NCBI GenBank assembly: GCA_019828545.1
Contig: JACVRA010000050.1
Span: 124,001 to 188,000 of the forward strand
DNA length: 64,000 bases
Direction of reading: 5' to 3'
From: Paracamarosporium sp. OC-R06-R3
Taxonomy: Eukaryota > Ascomycota > Dothideomycetes > Pleosporales > Didymosphaeriaceae
The notes under the pieces are model-generated. The model did not search any database. It was not told the DNA's origin and saw nothing but the letters and a program-made list of their open reading frames with translations. The stretch's first letter is position 1. Each line of letters starts with the position of its first letter. Positions 45,298 through 57,026 of the stretch are shown one piece after another. Made by a program: the position numbers and the translations under genes.

Positions 45298-46756
45298 ATG
45301 GTCAACTTCAACCGTCTCGCCTGCGCGTTGGCTGTCGCCAGTATCGCTTCCGCCCAATCTTTTGGAGGCGCTGCTCCAAGTGGACCCCCTCCTAGCGGTG
45401 CTCCAAGCGGCCTTGCAAAACCGTGAGTGTTGTTTCTGTTCTAGAGTCTCACTATGTGCTAATTCGAATTAGGACCGGCCCTCCTCCATCTGGTGTGCCT
45501 TCAGGTGCCAGACCAACTGGTCCGCCACCTTCAGGTGCTCCTCCAGCTCCTTCAGGTCCTGTAAACCGCCGTGCCCGCCGTCAGAACGCGTCTGGTCTTC
45601 CTCCACCGCCAAGCGGCACTGACCGCCCAACTGGGCCTCCACCCTCAGGCACCCCTCCGTAAGTCTCAAACACTGGGTTTTTGAACTTGGAACTCAACGC
45701 GAATCTAGTCCTCGCCCCTCGGGTACTGGTAGGCCAAGTGGACCTCCGCCTTCAGGTGCGCCTCCAGCTGCATCTGGTGCTATACAGAACAATGCTCGTC
45801 GTCAAGAGTCTGATCTTCCTCCGCCACCAAGTGGTTCGGATCGTCCTACTGGACCACCTCCATCCGGAACTCCTCCGTAAGTGTTCACATGTACCAATCC
45901 GTATTGAATTGAGACCGACACAACATCAGTCCTCGTCCTTCTGGAACTGGCATACCAACCGGCCCGCCTCCATCAGGTGCACCTCTAGCACCATCGGGCG
46001 CCGCGCAGAACAACGCTCGCCGTCAGGACAGTTCCGCTCCCCCAGCTCAACCCTCCGGCTCACCTCCTGCAAGGCCTTCAGGTGCCCGACCGTAAGTCCC
46101 GTTCTGGTTACTCATTGGCATACCCATCGAATGCTGATTCAATACAGTTCCGGTCCTCCTCCGTCTGGTTTTCCTTCCGGTTTCCCATCCGGGTTGAAGC
46201 CTACTGGACCTCCCCCATCTGATGTTCCCATCCCATCTAGTGCTGCCAACGGTAACGCTCGTCGCCAGGATGCTTCTGCTCCTGAACCTTCTGGTACTCC
46301 TCCTCCCAAGCCTTCTGGTGCCCAGCCGTAAGTCATTTCATCCCAACTTTTATTGACGTGTGCTGATTCAATGCAGTTCCGGTCCTCCTCCATCCGGTTT
46401 TCCCTCCGGCTTCCCATCTGGCTTCCCATCAGGCTTCCCATCAGGCGTCAAGCCCACCGGTCCACCTCCATCTGATGCTCCCGCGCCCACAAATGCCGCT
46501 AATGGCAATGCCCGTCGCCAGGACGCTTCGGCTCCCGTTCAGCCTTCTGGCTCACCTCCCCCTAAGCCTTCTGGCGCTCGACCGTAAGTTTCTTTACTCT
46601 CGAAGAGCGCAAAAATTTATGCTAATGGGGTATAGTTCCGGTCCTCCTCCGTCTGGTGCTCCGCCTTCCGGTATCCTATCGGGTCCCGCCCCAACCGGTC
46701 TCATCCCTACCGGCCAGCCCGCTCCTTCAGGCTTCATCACGAGCGCCCGCGCTTAG
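45298..46756 (+). CDS. Modular secreted Pro-rich protein with repeated RRQ processing sites
   Basis: Seven exons (45298-45422, 45473-45658, 45709-45876, 45930-46091, 46148-46327, 46377-46583, 46636-46756), 1149 nt, 382 aa. The signal peptide MVNFNRLACALAVASIASA is followed by QSFGG. The rest is Pro/Gly/Ser repeats (PTGPPPSG, FPSG) with five copies of Arg-Arg-Gln in NARRQ or RARRQ contexts, Gln at residues 79, 136, 192, 254 and 322. RR is a Kex2-type site; cleavage would release peptides of 57, 56, 62, 68 and 61 aa, each beginning with Gln. All six introns are phase 2 inside the same Pro codon (CC|N), and five start GTAAGT, so each exon is one symmetric module. This fits Kex2-processed repeat proteins (KEPs), the class of many fungal peptide precursors. 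It has no cyclisation partner genes nearby, so it may instead be a wall or adhesion protein. Confidence 0.85.
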
Positions 46757-47886
46757 AGGATGAATCTAGCATTTGCGACTGCGCTCTTGAACTGCTACGG
46801 TGGCAGTTCAATTGACGCGCGGCGCGCAGCTATCTTAGCTGGATAACTGAAGAACGCAGGCGTCATTGCTGAAGCCACTTTAGAGAGAAGAAAATCCGAC
46901 ATTTCTTTCGGTTCACCTGTTTCTCATACTTGTTGCACCATCATACCCACTGTTACACTCATTCACCAGGCGTTTTTGATTTTACTAGGCAGCATGGAGG
47001 GATAGACATGTAGAGATATGTAGACAGACCTTGTTTTCAGGGTTGTTTGAATATATGAATTTCGAGGAAGGCATACTACGCTTGTGTTGACATTGCATCT
47101 CGAGTGATATGCTCTTATGTACTTGCATTCGGAATCGGTGCAACGAGCGCAAAGGGAATGGAGGTGAGTGCTCCTTTTTACAGGAGCTATGTGAGCCATT
47201 CTGTAACATTATGAAATCATCGTCGATGGCATAGACTTTCAATGCATCCTGACTTCCTCTAATATGGATGCTTGAAATAATAGTCTTTAGTCGTTGAGTA
47301 TTTGAATTAGGCAAGGCCTGGGTAATCTGAGTGCAACAGTTTGATATTGCTGAAAGTACACGAAAGTAGTATTACCGCGCGTAGGAAGGGATTTTTGCTA
47401 GTACTCGGGCCTCTTTATGTTCAAATTAGCGATTTCCGGGGGCAGTGCTACAGACGTCTCGATGGAAGCTTGTTGTTGGTACCTATGATATAGAACATAG
47501 AATACTCACAGATGTCTCACAATGATAAAGCATCTGTAGTCGTTCGAGAATAGCCATGGGTCAAACGAATACGAATGTCCGAGGTGAACGAGTTCGCATA
47601 GAGAGTATCAGTAGAAAATCATACGGTGATGCTCTGAGTATTTTATAACGCTTCAAGCCCACTCGCTTGTTACCTCGCTTTCCATCTCAATATGATTTCA
47701 AAGCTGTGACTCAAGTTTATGATTGACGCGAGGCCGCGCTTGTGTAGGGTTCAGGAACCCCTGACATGGCGGTCTTGGCAAGGGTCCAAGCTTCCGCTCC
47801 TTCCCCACGCCCGCGGAAACGACAACCTTCAAGCGCATTTGATAATTACGAATCCCTCCTCCCCGCCGAATTCGTTCGCTTTCACC
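46757..47886. other. Intergenic
   Basis: 1.13 kb between the repeat protein stop and the AP-2 mu start. No gene seen. Confidence 0.5.
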
Positions 47887-49310
47887 ATGCTCTCCGGTAT
47901 TCTCATATTCAATCAGAAGGGTGAGAACCTCATCTTTCGCGCCTTCCGTAACGACTGCCGCCCCCGCCTCGCCGACGTCTTCCGCATCCAAGTAATATCG
48001 AATGCCCAAGTGCGGTCGCCGATACTGACCCTCGGCTCTACCACCTTCAGCCATGTAAAACACGAGAATATATACCTGGTCGCCGTGACCAAGAGCAATG
48101 CGAACGCGGCATTGGTTTTCGAGTTCATATATCGGTTAATAGGGCTGGGAAAGGCGTACTTTGGCAAGTTCGACGAGGAAGCTGTTAAGAACAACTTTGT
48201 GCTCGTATACGAACTACTAGACGAGATATTGGACTTTGGGTATCCACAGAACACAGAGACGGACACATTGAAGATGTATATCACGACTGAGGGGGTGAAG
48301 TCGGAAAGAGCAATGGTATGCGCTTCATTGGCAGGGCGTGATCAATTCAAGTTTGCTAATTCAGTTACAGGAGGATTCCTCCAAGATCACCATGCAAGCG
48401 ACTGGCGCGACGTCATGGCGGCGAAGCGACATTAAATACCGCAAGAACGAAGCTTTTGTGGATGTTATTGAAGACGTAAACCTGCTAATGTCAGCAACGG
48501 GGACGGTGCTGCGGGCAGATGTCAACGGCCAGATCATAATGCGCGCATATCTTTCGGGGACTCCAGAGTGCAAATTCGGGCTCAATGACCGATTGACGCT
48601 GGGTGATGACAATCTCCAAGGACCATCTGGCAACAAAGCGGGTGCAAAAGCGACAAGGGCAGCGGCGGGGAGTGTTTCATTGGAAGACTGTCAATTCCAT
48701 CAATGCGTAAAACTCGGCAAGTTCGATGCGGACAGGATAATATCCTTTATCCCGCCAGATGGCGAGTTCGAGTTAATGCGGTACCGAGCAACGGAAAACG
48801 TCAACCTGCCCTTCAAAGTACACGCAATTGTCAACGAGGTTGGAAAGACCAAGGTTGAGTACAGTATCGCAATTCGCGCAAATTATGGCTCGAAATTATT
48901 TGCAACAAATGTGGTTGTGCGGATACCCACACCTCTCAACACAGCGCGCATCACAGAACGAACATCACAAGGCAAAGCAAAATACGAACCCGAACATAAT
49001 AACATCGTCTGGAAGATTCCCCGATTTACCGGGCAAAGCGAATATGTGTTGAGCGCTGAAGCCAGTCTGACCAGCATGACGAATCAGAAGGCTTGGTCAA
49101 GACCGCCATTAAACCTCAGCTTTTCGCTATTGATGTTTACGAGCTCAGGATTGTTGGTGCGTTATTTGAAGGTGTTTGAGAAGAGCAACTACAGCAGCGT
49201 GAAGTGGGTGCGGTACATGACTAGGGCGGGCAATTATGAGATACGGTAGGTTCATTGTCTCTTAATGCGGGTTCACTGATCTCGGTGCTAACACTTGGCA
49301 TAGGTTTTGA
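47887..49310 (+). CDS. apm4: AP-2 clathrin adaptor complex, mu subunit
   Basis: Cargo-binding medium chain of the plasma-membrane endocytic adaptor. Three exons (47887-48315, 48371-49245, 49304-49310), 1311 nt, 436 aa, the standard length. The N-terminal longin-like domain starts MLSGILIFNQKGENLIFRAF and contains NNFVLVYELLDEILDFGYPQ. The linker and mu-homology domain contain SWRRSDIKYRKNEAFVDVIE, LSGTPECKFGLND and VKWVRYMTRAGNYEIR. The last exon is just seven nucleotides (G TTT TGA): splicing adds Phe and the stop, whereas reading through the donor would stop at once after Arg. The start at 47887 matches the family; an open extension upstream does not. Confidence 0.96.
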
Positions 49311-50715
49311 TCGGTACAACGTTTAAGTTTGGCCATAGGCGAAATGTGTCGTGATTGCATTGCGGGCGTTTACTGGAATACAATTGCAAGATATCCGTGC
49401 GGGTGGACGAACAACTCTTAGGAGATGGAAATCTGTATATACGATAATGTACGACTTAACCTGCGGCGATGCGGCACCTTCCCCATGTTAAAGTTGCTCT
49501 CACAGCTCGTCGTCCTCAACCTAGCTCTAAGCGTGAACTTTCCGTGCAAGAGACTTCAATCCTCCTTTTGTTTTCAATTCTCGCTCCGTCCCTGCCAGTA
49601 TATACGAGCTTTCACCACAGTCTACTTGAGCATGGACCTTAAATACTATGTAACGCAGCATCTACCAGTATACTCAGATCACGCTTCCTACATTGTCGTA
49701 CAGTATTCAATCCATTTTTATCTATCTACTAGTAAAATATGTCCTTAAAGCTTAACAGGAAAGCTTATAGTTATCTTTTTAGTACCTATACTATAGATTA
49801 CTACGCTGCGTTATGTATCGTAGTATATGTATCGGCGCAGGTAGTCAAAAGGTCTGTGCTAGGTNNNNNNNNNNNNNNNNNNNNNNNNNNNNNNNNNNNN
49901 NNNNNNNNNNNNNNNNNNNNNNNNNNNNNNNNNNNNNNNNNNNNNNNNNNNNNNNNNNNNNNNNNNNNNNNNNNNNNNNNGTTTGAGCTCCTGACGATCA
50001 TAGCCCAACTGAGCCCCTAAGGCTCGATATGATCAGTTAGTCCCAAGCCTCGTTACAGTATAATAGTTATAGTTTTAGTGTAGTCTTAGCTAAAGGGCGT
50101 TACTCGCTGTTGGAATCTAAGATCTACCATGAGGGAAAGCACCCATTTGTATCCAGCCAGGGCACGGGACGCGTAACCGGCCCCGGAAACGCTGACCCAT
50201 GGCCAGCGTTTAAGGAGGTCACGTGGCCGTTCATCAGGAGAACGCTCAGGAGCGAGCGCACAAGACGAAAGTATATAGGGACAGAAGAATCGCCTCTGAT
50301 TCTTGTGTCAACCTGTTTCATACAGTAATGACCTATTAGCAATCTATCGTTTGGATCTCTAACTGCTTCTATTGTATCACTCACGTGACACAATATCTTT
50401 CGACCTTCTACTAGAATTCTTGCCTGAGAATCAACCCTAATTGCCCCTTTGTGTCCAGCTAACCTTAGGACTTTAACACTCGCCTGGTAATGTCACTTGC
50501 CCATAAAGTACGTTAAGTAAATGTGCTATTTTAATATATAGTATGTTGAATACTCTTATCTCCATTTGCTATCTATGCTAGTCTCGGTCCTTCCTTTAAG
50601 TGGGACCGTCTAGACTATACCACTATCTTACTAGCATGGAATTACCCGTAGAATCCTTTGCAAATGCAAGGAAACCAACGCTCTAGGATATTGCTTGGCT
50701 AACAGAAAAAGAGGT
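49311..50715. other. AT-rich region with assembly gap
   Basis: 1.4 kb after the conserved AP-2 gene, with an N run in the middle. TA-rich flanks (for example near 49735-49815 and 50525-50600) look like RIP-mutated repeat DNA. A 72-codon open frame at 50110-50328 resembles nothing I know. Confidence 0.5.
49865..49980. other. Assembly gap (116 N)
   Basis: A run of undetermined bases, probably where a repeat stopped assembly; its true length is unknown. Confidence 0.99.
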
Positions 50716-51753
50716 TTAACTATGCTCTAGTTCGAATATAACGGACCTAGACGGCGACTCTAGGAGATGGGTTTTCCGACAACGCCAACCTCCCTCGGCA
50801 AAAACACCTTCCCAGTCTTCCATAGTGGGTAGATATACACCCATCATTGCGTGTCCAAACTCGAATCCCAAGGTAAAAGTAGGTACATCAGACACTTTGA
50901 CAGCGTAGGAAGATCCGGCAGTGTTGAGCAATACCCGGGTAGCATCACCCATAAGAAAGCGACGGGCTTTGGGAAACGCCTCGCGTAATTGCTTCAGGGA
51001 GGCAACACAGTTCTCTCGTGGCCAGAAATCATGCCCCATTAAGAAACAGGTCAAGAGATCGACCTCAGCAAACTCCTCACGGTAGGTCAATTTGCGGGCA
51101 TCGCCCTCCACAAATGATAGGCGGTCCTTGTATCCCCGGGACGCTGCGTCAGCTGCGGCCACTTTGAGTGCAGGGCCTGCGACGTCAATGCCGATGCCGG
51201 TAGCTGCAGGATATCGGTCCAGGATCTGCATGAGTCGCTCACCGCTGCCACTGCCCAAATCCACAACCGAATTGACGCTAAAATCTAGACCATCCATTGC
51301 AGTCCAGAAGGCGGGGTCGAAATGAAGGCTGTTGATATCGTGGCAGGCGTACGCAATGGCTACTGAGTCGCGCTGATAGAAAGCCCCTGTACGGTTCTTG
51401 TTTTTCACAACGTATGGTATCTTTGAGAAGAGTTCACCTGAACCGTTTGTGAGCCAGTGAAATAGCGACTTGTTCGTGTACGCTTCCTCGAGCAATCTTC
51501 CTGGGATAATGGTTGACCAGTCTTCTCCGCTCTTAGCAACAATATCAGCAATCTCTAGAGCAGTAACGAGCCCTTTCATCGAGTCCTTGTCCAGATCATG
51601 CTGAGAAGAAAACTCTTCTAGGTCGACTGTTTTGCGGTTTCTTAGTTCATCAAGGAAGCCCAATTCCCATGCGGCACTTAGAGCTGAAGCAGCAATAGCC
51701 GAGTTGAATATGGCTGCAACAGCTTGCTTCGGGTTCTCGATATGTGAAGGCAT
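50716..51753 (-). CDS. SAM-dependent methyltransferase, small-molecule type
   Basis: Single exon, 345 aa from MPSHIENPKQAVAAIFNSAI (the open frame starts three codons earlier, without ATG). The N-terminal helical dimerisation-like domain (ASALSAAWELGFLDELRN) is followed by a class I methyltransferase fold: motif I SVVDLGSGSGERLMQIL, acidic motif II TGIGIDVAGPALK, then FVEGDARKL and EVDLLTCFLMGHDFW. The architecture matches O- or N-methyltransferases of secondary metabolism. No PKS or NRPS backbone gene is visible here; the neighbours are a membrane protein and two monooxygenases in a TA-rich accessory region. The substrate is unknown. Confidence 0.88.
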   Translation of the reverse strand: MPSHIENPKQAVAAIFNSAIAASALSAAWELGFLDELRNRKTVDLEEFSSQHDLDKDSMKGLVTALEIADIVAKSGEDWSTIIPGRLLEEAYTNKSLFHWLTNGSGELFSKIPYVVKNKNRTGAFYQRDSVAIAYACHDINSLHFDPAFWTAMDGLDFSVNSVVDLGSGSGERLMQILDRYPAATGIGIDVAGPALKVAAADAASRGYKDRLSFVEGDARKLTYREEFAEVDLLTCFLMGHDFWPRENCVASLKQLREAFPKARRFLMGDATRVLLNTAGSSYAVKVSDVPTFTLGFEFGHAMMGVYLPTMEDWEGVFAEGGWRCRKTHLLESPSRSVIFELEHS

Positions 51754-52411
51754 AATAGACAAGTTGAGTGTTTAGGAACAGTTATCAGGCCAGAGTTTGA
51801 CAGGAGCTCCTTATTTATATACATGCGAAGAACCCCCCTGCCTCCAAACAGTGCTAGGGCTTCCGCCAAGAGCAACCTTTCAGTTCCATTCAGTTCCATC
51901 CGACTCCATCAATGTCCGGAGAAACTTTACGCTAGGTATTGTAGAGGTCGCACACAGCAAAGTGTAGAGGCAGTATCGCCAGCTGTCACAAGCTGTTAAC
52001 GATTAAGATTTCATTCACTATAAAAACAAGACCAAACCAACGGAAAATTCTGGGTAGGGCTAATATACATGAAGAGGACAGATTAGTCAGTGATACCATC
52101 ACATGACTGTAAGTATCCCAGGCTTACAGATTTATATTTGGGAAGGTTCTCACGCGTGACGCTGAGAGAGTATACCGTATATACCGTCCCTTTCTTTTTA
52201 TAGTCACAACGTGATTTTACATGAAGGTATACGGAGCCTCAAGCCCGACATTGTCTTACCAAAGACCATGCGACAAGACAGAACTTTCCATGACCGAAAG
52301 CTAACGACCCTGCGTGACAAAAGCCAACGCCCAACACTAAGCCTTGCTTTGGAAGAGAACTATCACCGAAATGTCTCACCAGGCATGGTTCGAATACATA
52401 ACAGCCGCCAT
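51754..52411. other. Methyltransferase promoter region
   Basis: 658 bp between the methyltransferase start and the rhodopsin-domain protein stop. A TTATTTATATAC element about 60 bp before the start could be its TATA region. No gene seen. Confidence 0.4.
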
Positions 52412-53727
52412 TTACACAAATCGCCAGTTCGATTGCTGAGGTTGGTCGCCGTAGCTGGACGAGACGTTGACTTCTTGTGTGACATGAATGGCATCCTTTT
52501 GGGTGGGTCGAGTTGGCATGTGGTGCGCACTGGAGGGTCCCAGTGTTGCTCTTCCCGCAGCTTGCTCTACGTCTTTATTGATTATCTTCTCCTCGCTTTC
52601 GTTGGCCTTGGTCTCGAGCACACTCATGCCATAGGGGTCCTTGACTTTCCGGAAGCCCATGCGATACGCCGTTGATTGGGACTGAGAGGCGTTGCGATCA
52701 GACAGCTCGTGCGATACGTATTTGTTGGAGTTGTAGCCTGTGCTAGAGGCGGTACCGTTGGTCCAGAATCGGCGGGTGAAGACGGGTCGGATCATGGTAG
52801 CTTGTCCGACGACAATAGCGACAACATCCTCTCGGCAAGACCAAATGGCTGCAGTCTCTCCTCTTTGAAGCTATCTATATGTTAGACATCATGGACGTGA
52901 AATGCTGCAAAACACGGGGTTCGCTTACCGATAAGACGAAGTACACGCGCAAAATAGCTGCAATCATAACGAAGATGCCGGCGCAGAACATCAGCAGCAG
53001 ACCAAGCCTGCGAGCCAGGGAGATCTTGAGCGCCCAAATGATGGGAATCGGGATCAGAATGATGATCAGATCGGTGCACAGATTGAGAACGAGAACGGTG
53101 ATTAGGAAGGCAGGGCTCTGCGGCATGCAGTATTCTATTCAGGTTAGTTTCGTCCATTAGTAGGTTGCTAGCCACTCACTGCCAGGATCAGGAAGAATCT
53201 GCCACAGCTTGTGGAATGGCCTGCACGCCGACGCGAAGAGGATCCAAATGGACACGCCACTGATGCCCACGACGATCATTGCAGGAAGAAGGAATTTCTT
53301 CACCCAGACCACGCTCACAACGCGCTTGTACAATAACAACATGTTGAGCTTAAGGGTCCAGATGAGGCCAATGTATGTGAACCATCCGACCATGAACCAT
53401 TTTGTTCCGCTTTGGCGAGCCGCAGCTTCCTCAGGAGTGAACGCCAGACGCTGCGCCATAGTCAAATGTGAGGTGTCACCTGTGCCGCCAACCATGTGAG
53501 CAGCCACTGTCATGGTAGTATAGCATGCCTGTTTGCCATCAATGCTGTGCCTGTTTGTGCGAGGCTGAAAGACTCACCCAAGCAAAAAAGATGGTGTAGT
53601 CATCTATACAGTAACCAGAAACTCCCAGCTTCGCGCGAGAGAAGATGCGAAGCATGAAAGCCACTGTACCTATACCGTACAGAGTCCATGTCTCAATGAG
53701 AGCTGACTCGAGCGGCGAGATAGCCAT
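52412..53727 (-). CDS. Seven-helix rhodopsin-domain (PTH11/SAT5-like) membrane protein
   Basis: Four exons (53727-53578, 53528-53180, 53134-52929, 52870-52412), 1164 nt, 387 aa. It starts MAISPLESALIETWTLYGIG and contains the family blocks DDYTIFFAW (loop before TM2), MLLLYKRVVSV, ASACRPFHKLWQILPDPG, YCMPQSPAFLITVLVLNLCT, IPIPIIWALKISLARRLGL, GIFVMIAAILRVYFVLS and AIWSCREDVVAIVVGQATMI. The long hydrophilic C-terminal tail is Ser/Thr/Gln-rich. These fungal rhodopsin-domain proteins include GPCR-like PTH11 relatives and proteins in toxin or pigment clusters; ligand and role are unknown. It sits between the methyltransferase and the monooxygenases. Confidence 0.9.
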
Positions 53728-54937
53728 GGCGGTACGGATGTGATAGTAAGAGAACGAGGTTATCAGAAAAAACAATTCTTTGAGTATTTGAAAACCAACT
53801 CTTTGCAACAGACAATCACCAATCCGTATCCTGGTGCAGTAGCTCCAAAAAAAAAAAGGGCACCCAAACGTCACGAAGAGGACATGACTGCGCAGGAGTA
53901 ATATATATAAGCATTCGAGTCCATGCACAATCAACAGCGCACGGAGAGGCTTGTTCCCTTCGAAGATTGCCGTGAGAAAGAGGCAGTGAGACGGGGAAGG
54001 GGGATCGCTGGCCTTGAGCCGCTCATCTTTTCTCCGTTTGGCCCGGTAAGCCAGCAACCAGGGTGTGAACAAAAAACCACAATCGGCCTGTCAACGATCG
54101 AGACCAATTTGATCTCGGGCGGTGATGAATAAAGCCAACGACACCCGTGCCGCATCGTCTCACCTTTGCTTGGCCGCAGACGGGCCGTTGCTGTTGCGCC
54201 GTTGTGACACTGACCCCCAAGAGCTCCTTTTTCGCTAGCGTTCATGCTGGGTGAGGCACACCGCGAATTCACCCCTATCAGCCGCCTTTTGCACAGGGTA
54301 TGACTTACAAAAGGAGAAGCCCAAGTTGCAGATCGGCTAAGTTATAGGGTCATGTACAGCGCATGTATGCTGGTGACGACGTCCTTGGCCACGCTTTCCC
54401 TCGAACGGTATTCGAAGGAGTTAGCGTGGGCTCGAGTTAACGACAGAATGCGGAGCTTCCCCGGTGGGATTCGTAGCCTATGCTTTTACTGTAGTTGCAG
54501 CAGTAAATATTGTTAGTGCGGTTTTCTTGCAGGGGTTTGACCGACCAATCAACGCTGATTTACCTCTCAAAGACCCCTATAAGGGCCGTGCAAGGCTATG
54601 ATACGCCGTTTTTTGTAGGATCTTAATGCTAGCAAGGTAGAAAAGGCCTCTTTTTGGTCTGTGGGAGTTCATTTAACCAATCAAGAGCTATACGGCCGTA
54701 CTGAAACACCTACTGCTGCAACCACCCAGTGACATGCTCGCTTGGCTAGTTGTCTAGCTAGACTACCGGGGCCCTCTTCAATTGTCCTCACGAGGGGATG
54801 ATCCCAATATGAAACTATCGATAACGAGCTTGCGCTCGGTCCTTGTACAAGCTCGAGAGTATATCTGGATTTTATCCCGGTAGAAATGTTGCAGCTCATT
54901 CCCCTCCACCCTTCTTCTGTTGTCAGTTTATGCAAAC
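53728..54937. other. Intergenic between divergent accessory genes
   Basis: 1.2 kb between the rhodopsin-domain protein and the first monooxygenase, which point apart. No gene seen; several short open frames on both strands overlap and lack splice support. Confidence 0.45.
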
Positions 54938-56765
54938 ATGCCTTTGATCGAAGAACAACTCAAGCAACTTTCGCTGAATGGAAATACCCAAAAGCCAGTT
55001 AATGGCGATGCGGTCCAAGAACTCGACGCTCTTATTGTGGGAGCGGGGTTCGGAGGAGTCTGGCAGCTGAAGAGGCTTCGCGACGAGGGTTACAAAGTTA
55101 AGCTGGTCGAGTGCGGCACTGACTATGGCGGCGTATGGTACTGGAACCGTTACCCAGGGGCCCGAGTCGACAGTGCCATTCCGTTTTATGAATTTTCTGA
55201 TCCAGCCTTGTGGCAAGAATGGACCTGGAAGCAGAGATTTCCGGGCAGTGCTGAGCTGCGTTCTTACTTTGCTTTTGTAGCCGACAAGTGGGACCTCAGA
55301 AAGGATACCGAGTTCGAGACTTTTGTTTCGTCTGCCAATTGGGATGATACTGAGGCCAAATGGACCATCCACACAAAGGCCGGGAAGGTCTTCAAGGTCA
55401 AATACTTCCTGCTCAACACAGGATTCGCTGCGAAGCGGTATATTCCTGACTGGAAGGGCATCGACTCATTCAAAGGTGAATATACTTGTTGCTCCTTTAT
55501 AATAACCTTGTCTGATTACTTGTAGGAACATTCCTTCACCCCTCTTACTGGCCACATGAAGAGCCAGACCTCAAGGGGAAACGGGTGGCCGTTGTAGGAA
55601 CAGTAAGTAGATCCGGAACCCCACAGCTGTATTCTCTCGCTAACGGTACGCCCAGGGCTCTACCGGAATCCAGATTGCACAAGCACTAAGCAAGGTCGCA
55701 GGGCATCTGACAGTGTTCCAGCGAACATGTAACATGTCTATGCCTATGCGACAAGTCGAGTACAATGGCCCTAAGCAGTACTTCCCTAAGGCCGAATACC
55801 CATCGATCTTTAAGCACCGCACAGACAGCTTCTCAGGCTTTGCCTTCCACTTCCTGCCACGCTCCACCTTTGATGACGATGAGGAGAAGCGTCGTCAGAC
55901 GTACGAGGAGCTCTGGGCCAAAGGCGATTTCAGCTATTGGCTCGCCACATACTATGACATGTTGTTCACCAAGGAGGCCAACAGGGAGGCGTACAACTTC
56001 TGGCGTGACAAGACCCGGGCCAGGATCAACGATGAGAAGGTTGCGGAGATCCTTGCGCCCATGGAGCAGCCATATGCTTTTGGATGCAAGCGTATCTCTT
56101 TGGAGGAAGGCTACTTCGAGATCTTTAACCAGCCTAATGTAACCCTTGTCGACATCAGCGACAAAGGCACACCCATCTCAGATGTTACTCCTAGTGGCAT
56201 CAGAACCTCGGAGAAGGAGCACGAGTTTGACTACATCATCTGTGCTACTGGGTACGATGCCGTTACCGGTGGTCTTACACAGATCGACATCAAGGGCCCC
56301 TCTGGCGAGACGTTGAGCGAACACTGGAGTAATGGCGCAATGACATATCTTGGTATTTCTGTTTCTGGTTTCCCGAACATGTTCTTCACCTATGGGCCGC
56401 AGGGTCCGACGGCGCTGTGCAACGGTCCAACGTGCGCGCAATTGCAGGGCGATTGGATCCTCAATGCTATGAACTACCTGAAGGAGAAGGACCTCAAGAA
56501 GATTGAATGCACCAAGAAGAGTGAGGACGACTACAAGAAGCTAATCTGGGAGCTAGCGAATGCTTCCTTGCTGCCAACTACTCACTCGGTAGGTGATTTG
56601 ATATCTGTCTCGAGAGAAGCTTACTGACTGTCCTAGTGGTACATGGGTACCAACATCCCAAACAAGCCTAAGGAGCCTTTGATCTATCTCGGTGGTGTCC
56701 CGACATACTACAAAACTCTCACTGACGCGGCTACCAATGGATATGAAGGATTCGAGTTGTCTTGA
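54938..56765 (+). CDS. Baeyer-Villiger-type flavin monooxygenase 1
   Basis: NADPH- and FAD-dependent class B monooxygenase that would insert oxygen next to a ketone (ester or lactone formation). Four exons (54938-55475, 55526-55602, 55656-56588, 56637-56765), 558 aa. Motifs: FAD Rossmann LIVGAGFGGVWQLKRL (~33), YGGVWYWNRYPGARVDS, the BVMO fingerprint FKGTFLHPSYWP (FxGxxxHxxxW, spanning the first intron), NADPH Rossmann VAVVGTGSTGIQIAQAL, and IICATGYDAVTGG. The N-terminus is short, as in cyclopentanone/cyclohexanone monooxygenase relatives. A second BVMO follows 261 bp downstream on the same strand. Probably part of a secondary-metabolite or xenobiotic pathway. Confidence 0.94.
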
Positions 56766-57026
56766 TTGCACCTCAGGTCACCTGCAGAATTAGTAGCAAA
56801 AATTAATGAGCATTCATGTTTGAAAGACCCTCTTTAATGCCCGTGAAACCAGGGGAGAGTTCTTGTTGGCCATCAATGGAATAGATAGTCCAAAAGTAGT
56901 GCATTACGCGACCTGGTGCATTAGTTGCGCACTAACGTTATTCCCATGCTATAAAAGATAAGGCTATCGCTGCTTTTGAATCATAAGATTCTAAGATTGG
57001 ACTCTTGTTTTTCCCCCACTCTAGCA

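Noticed and set aside
45473..46583. CRISPR-like or satellite array
   Set aside because: The repetition is at protein level with exon-intron structure and a signal peptide; it is a modular gene, not spacer-repeat DNA.
50110..50328. 72-codon frame starting MESKIYHEGKHP
   Set aside because: Too short, no recognisable family, next to an N gap in TA-rich DNA; possibly part of a decayed repeat.
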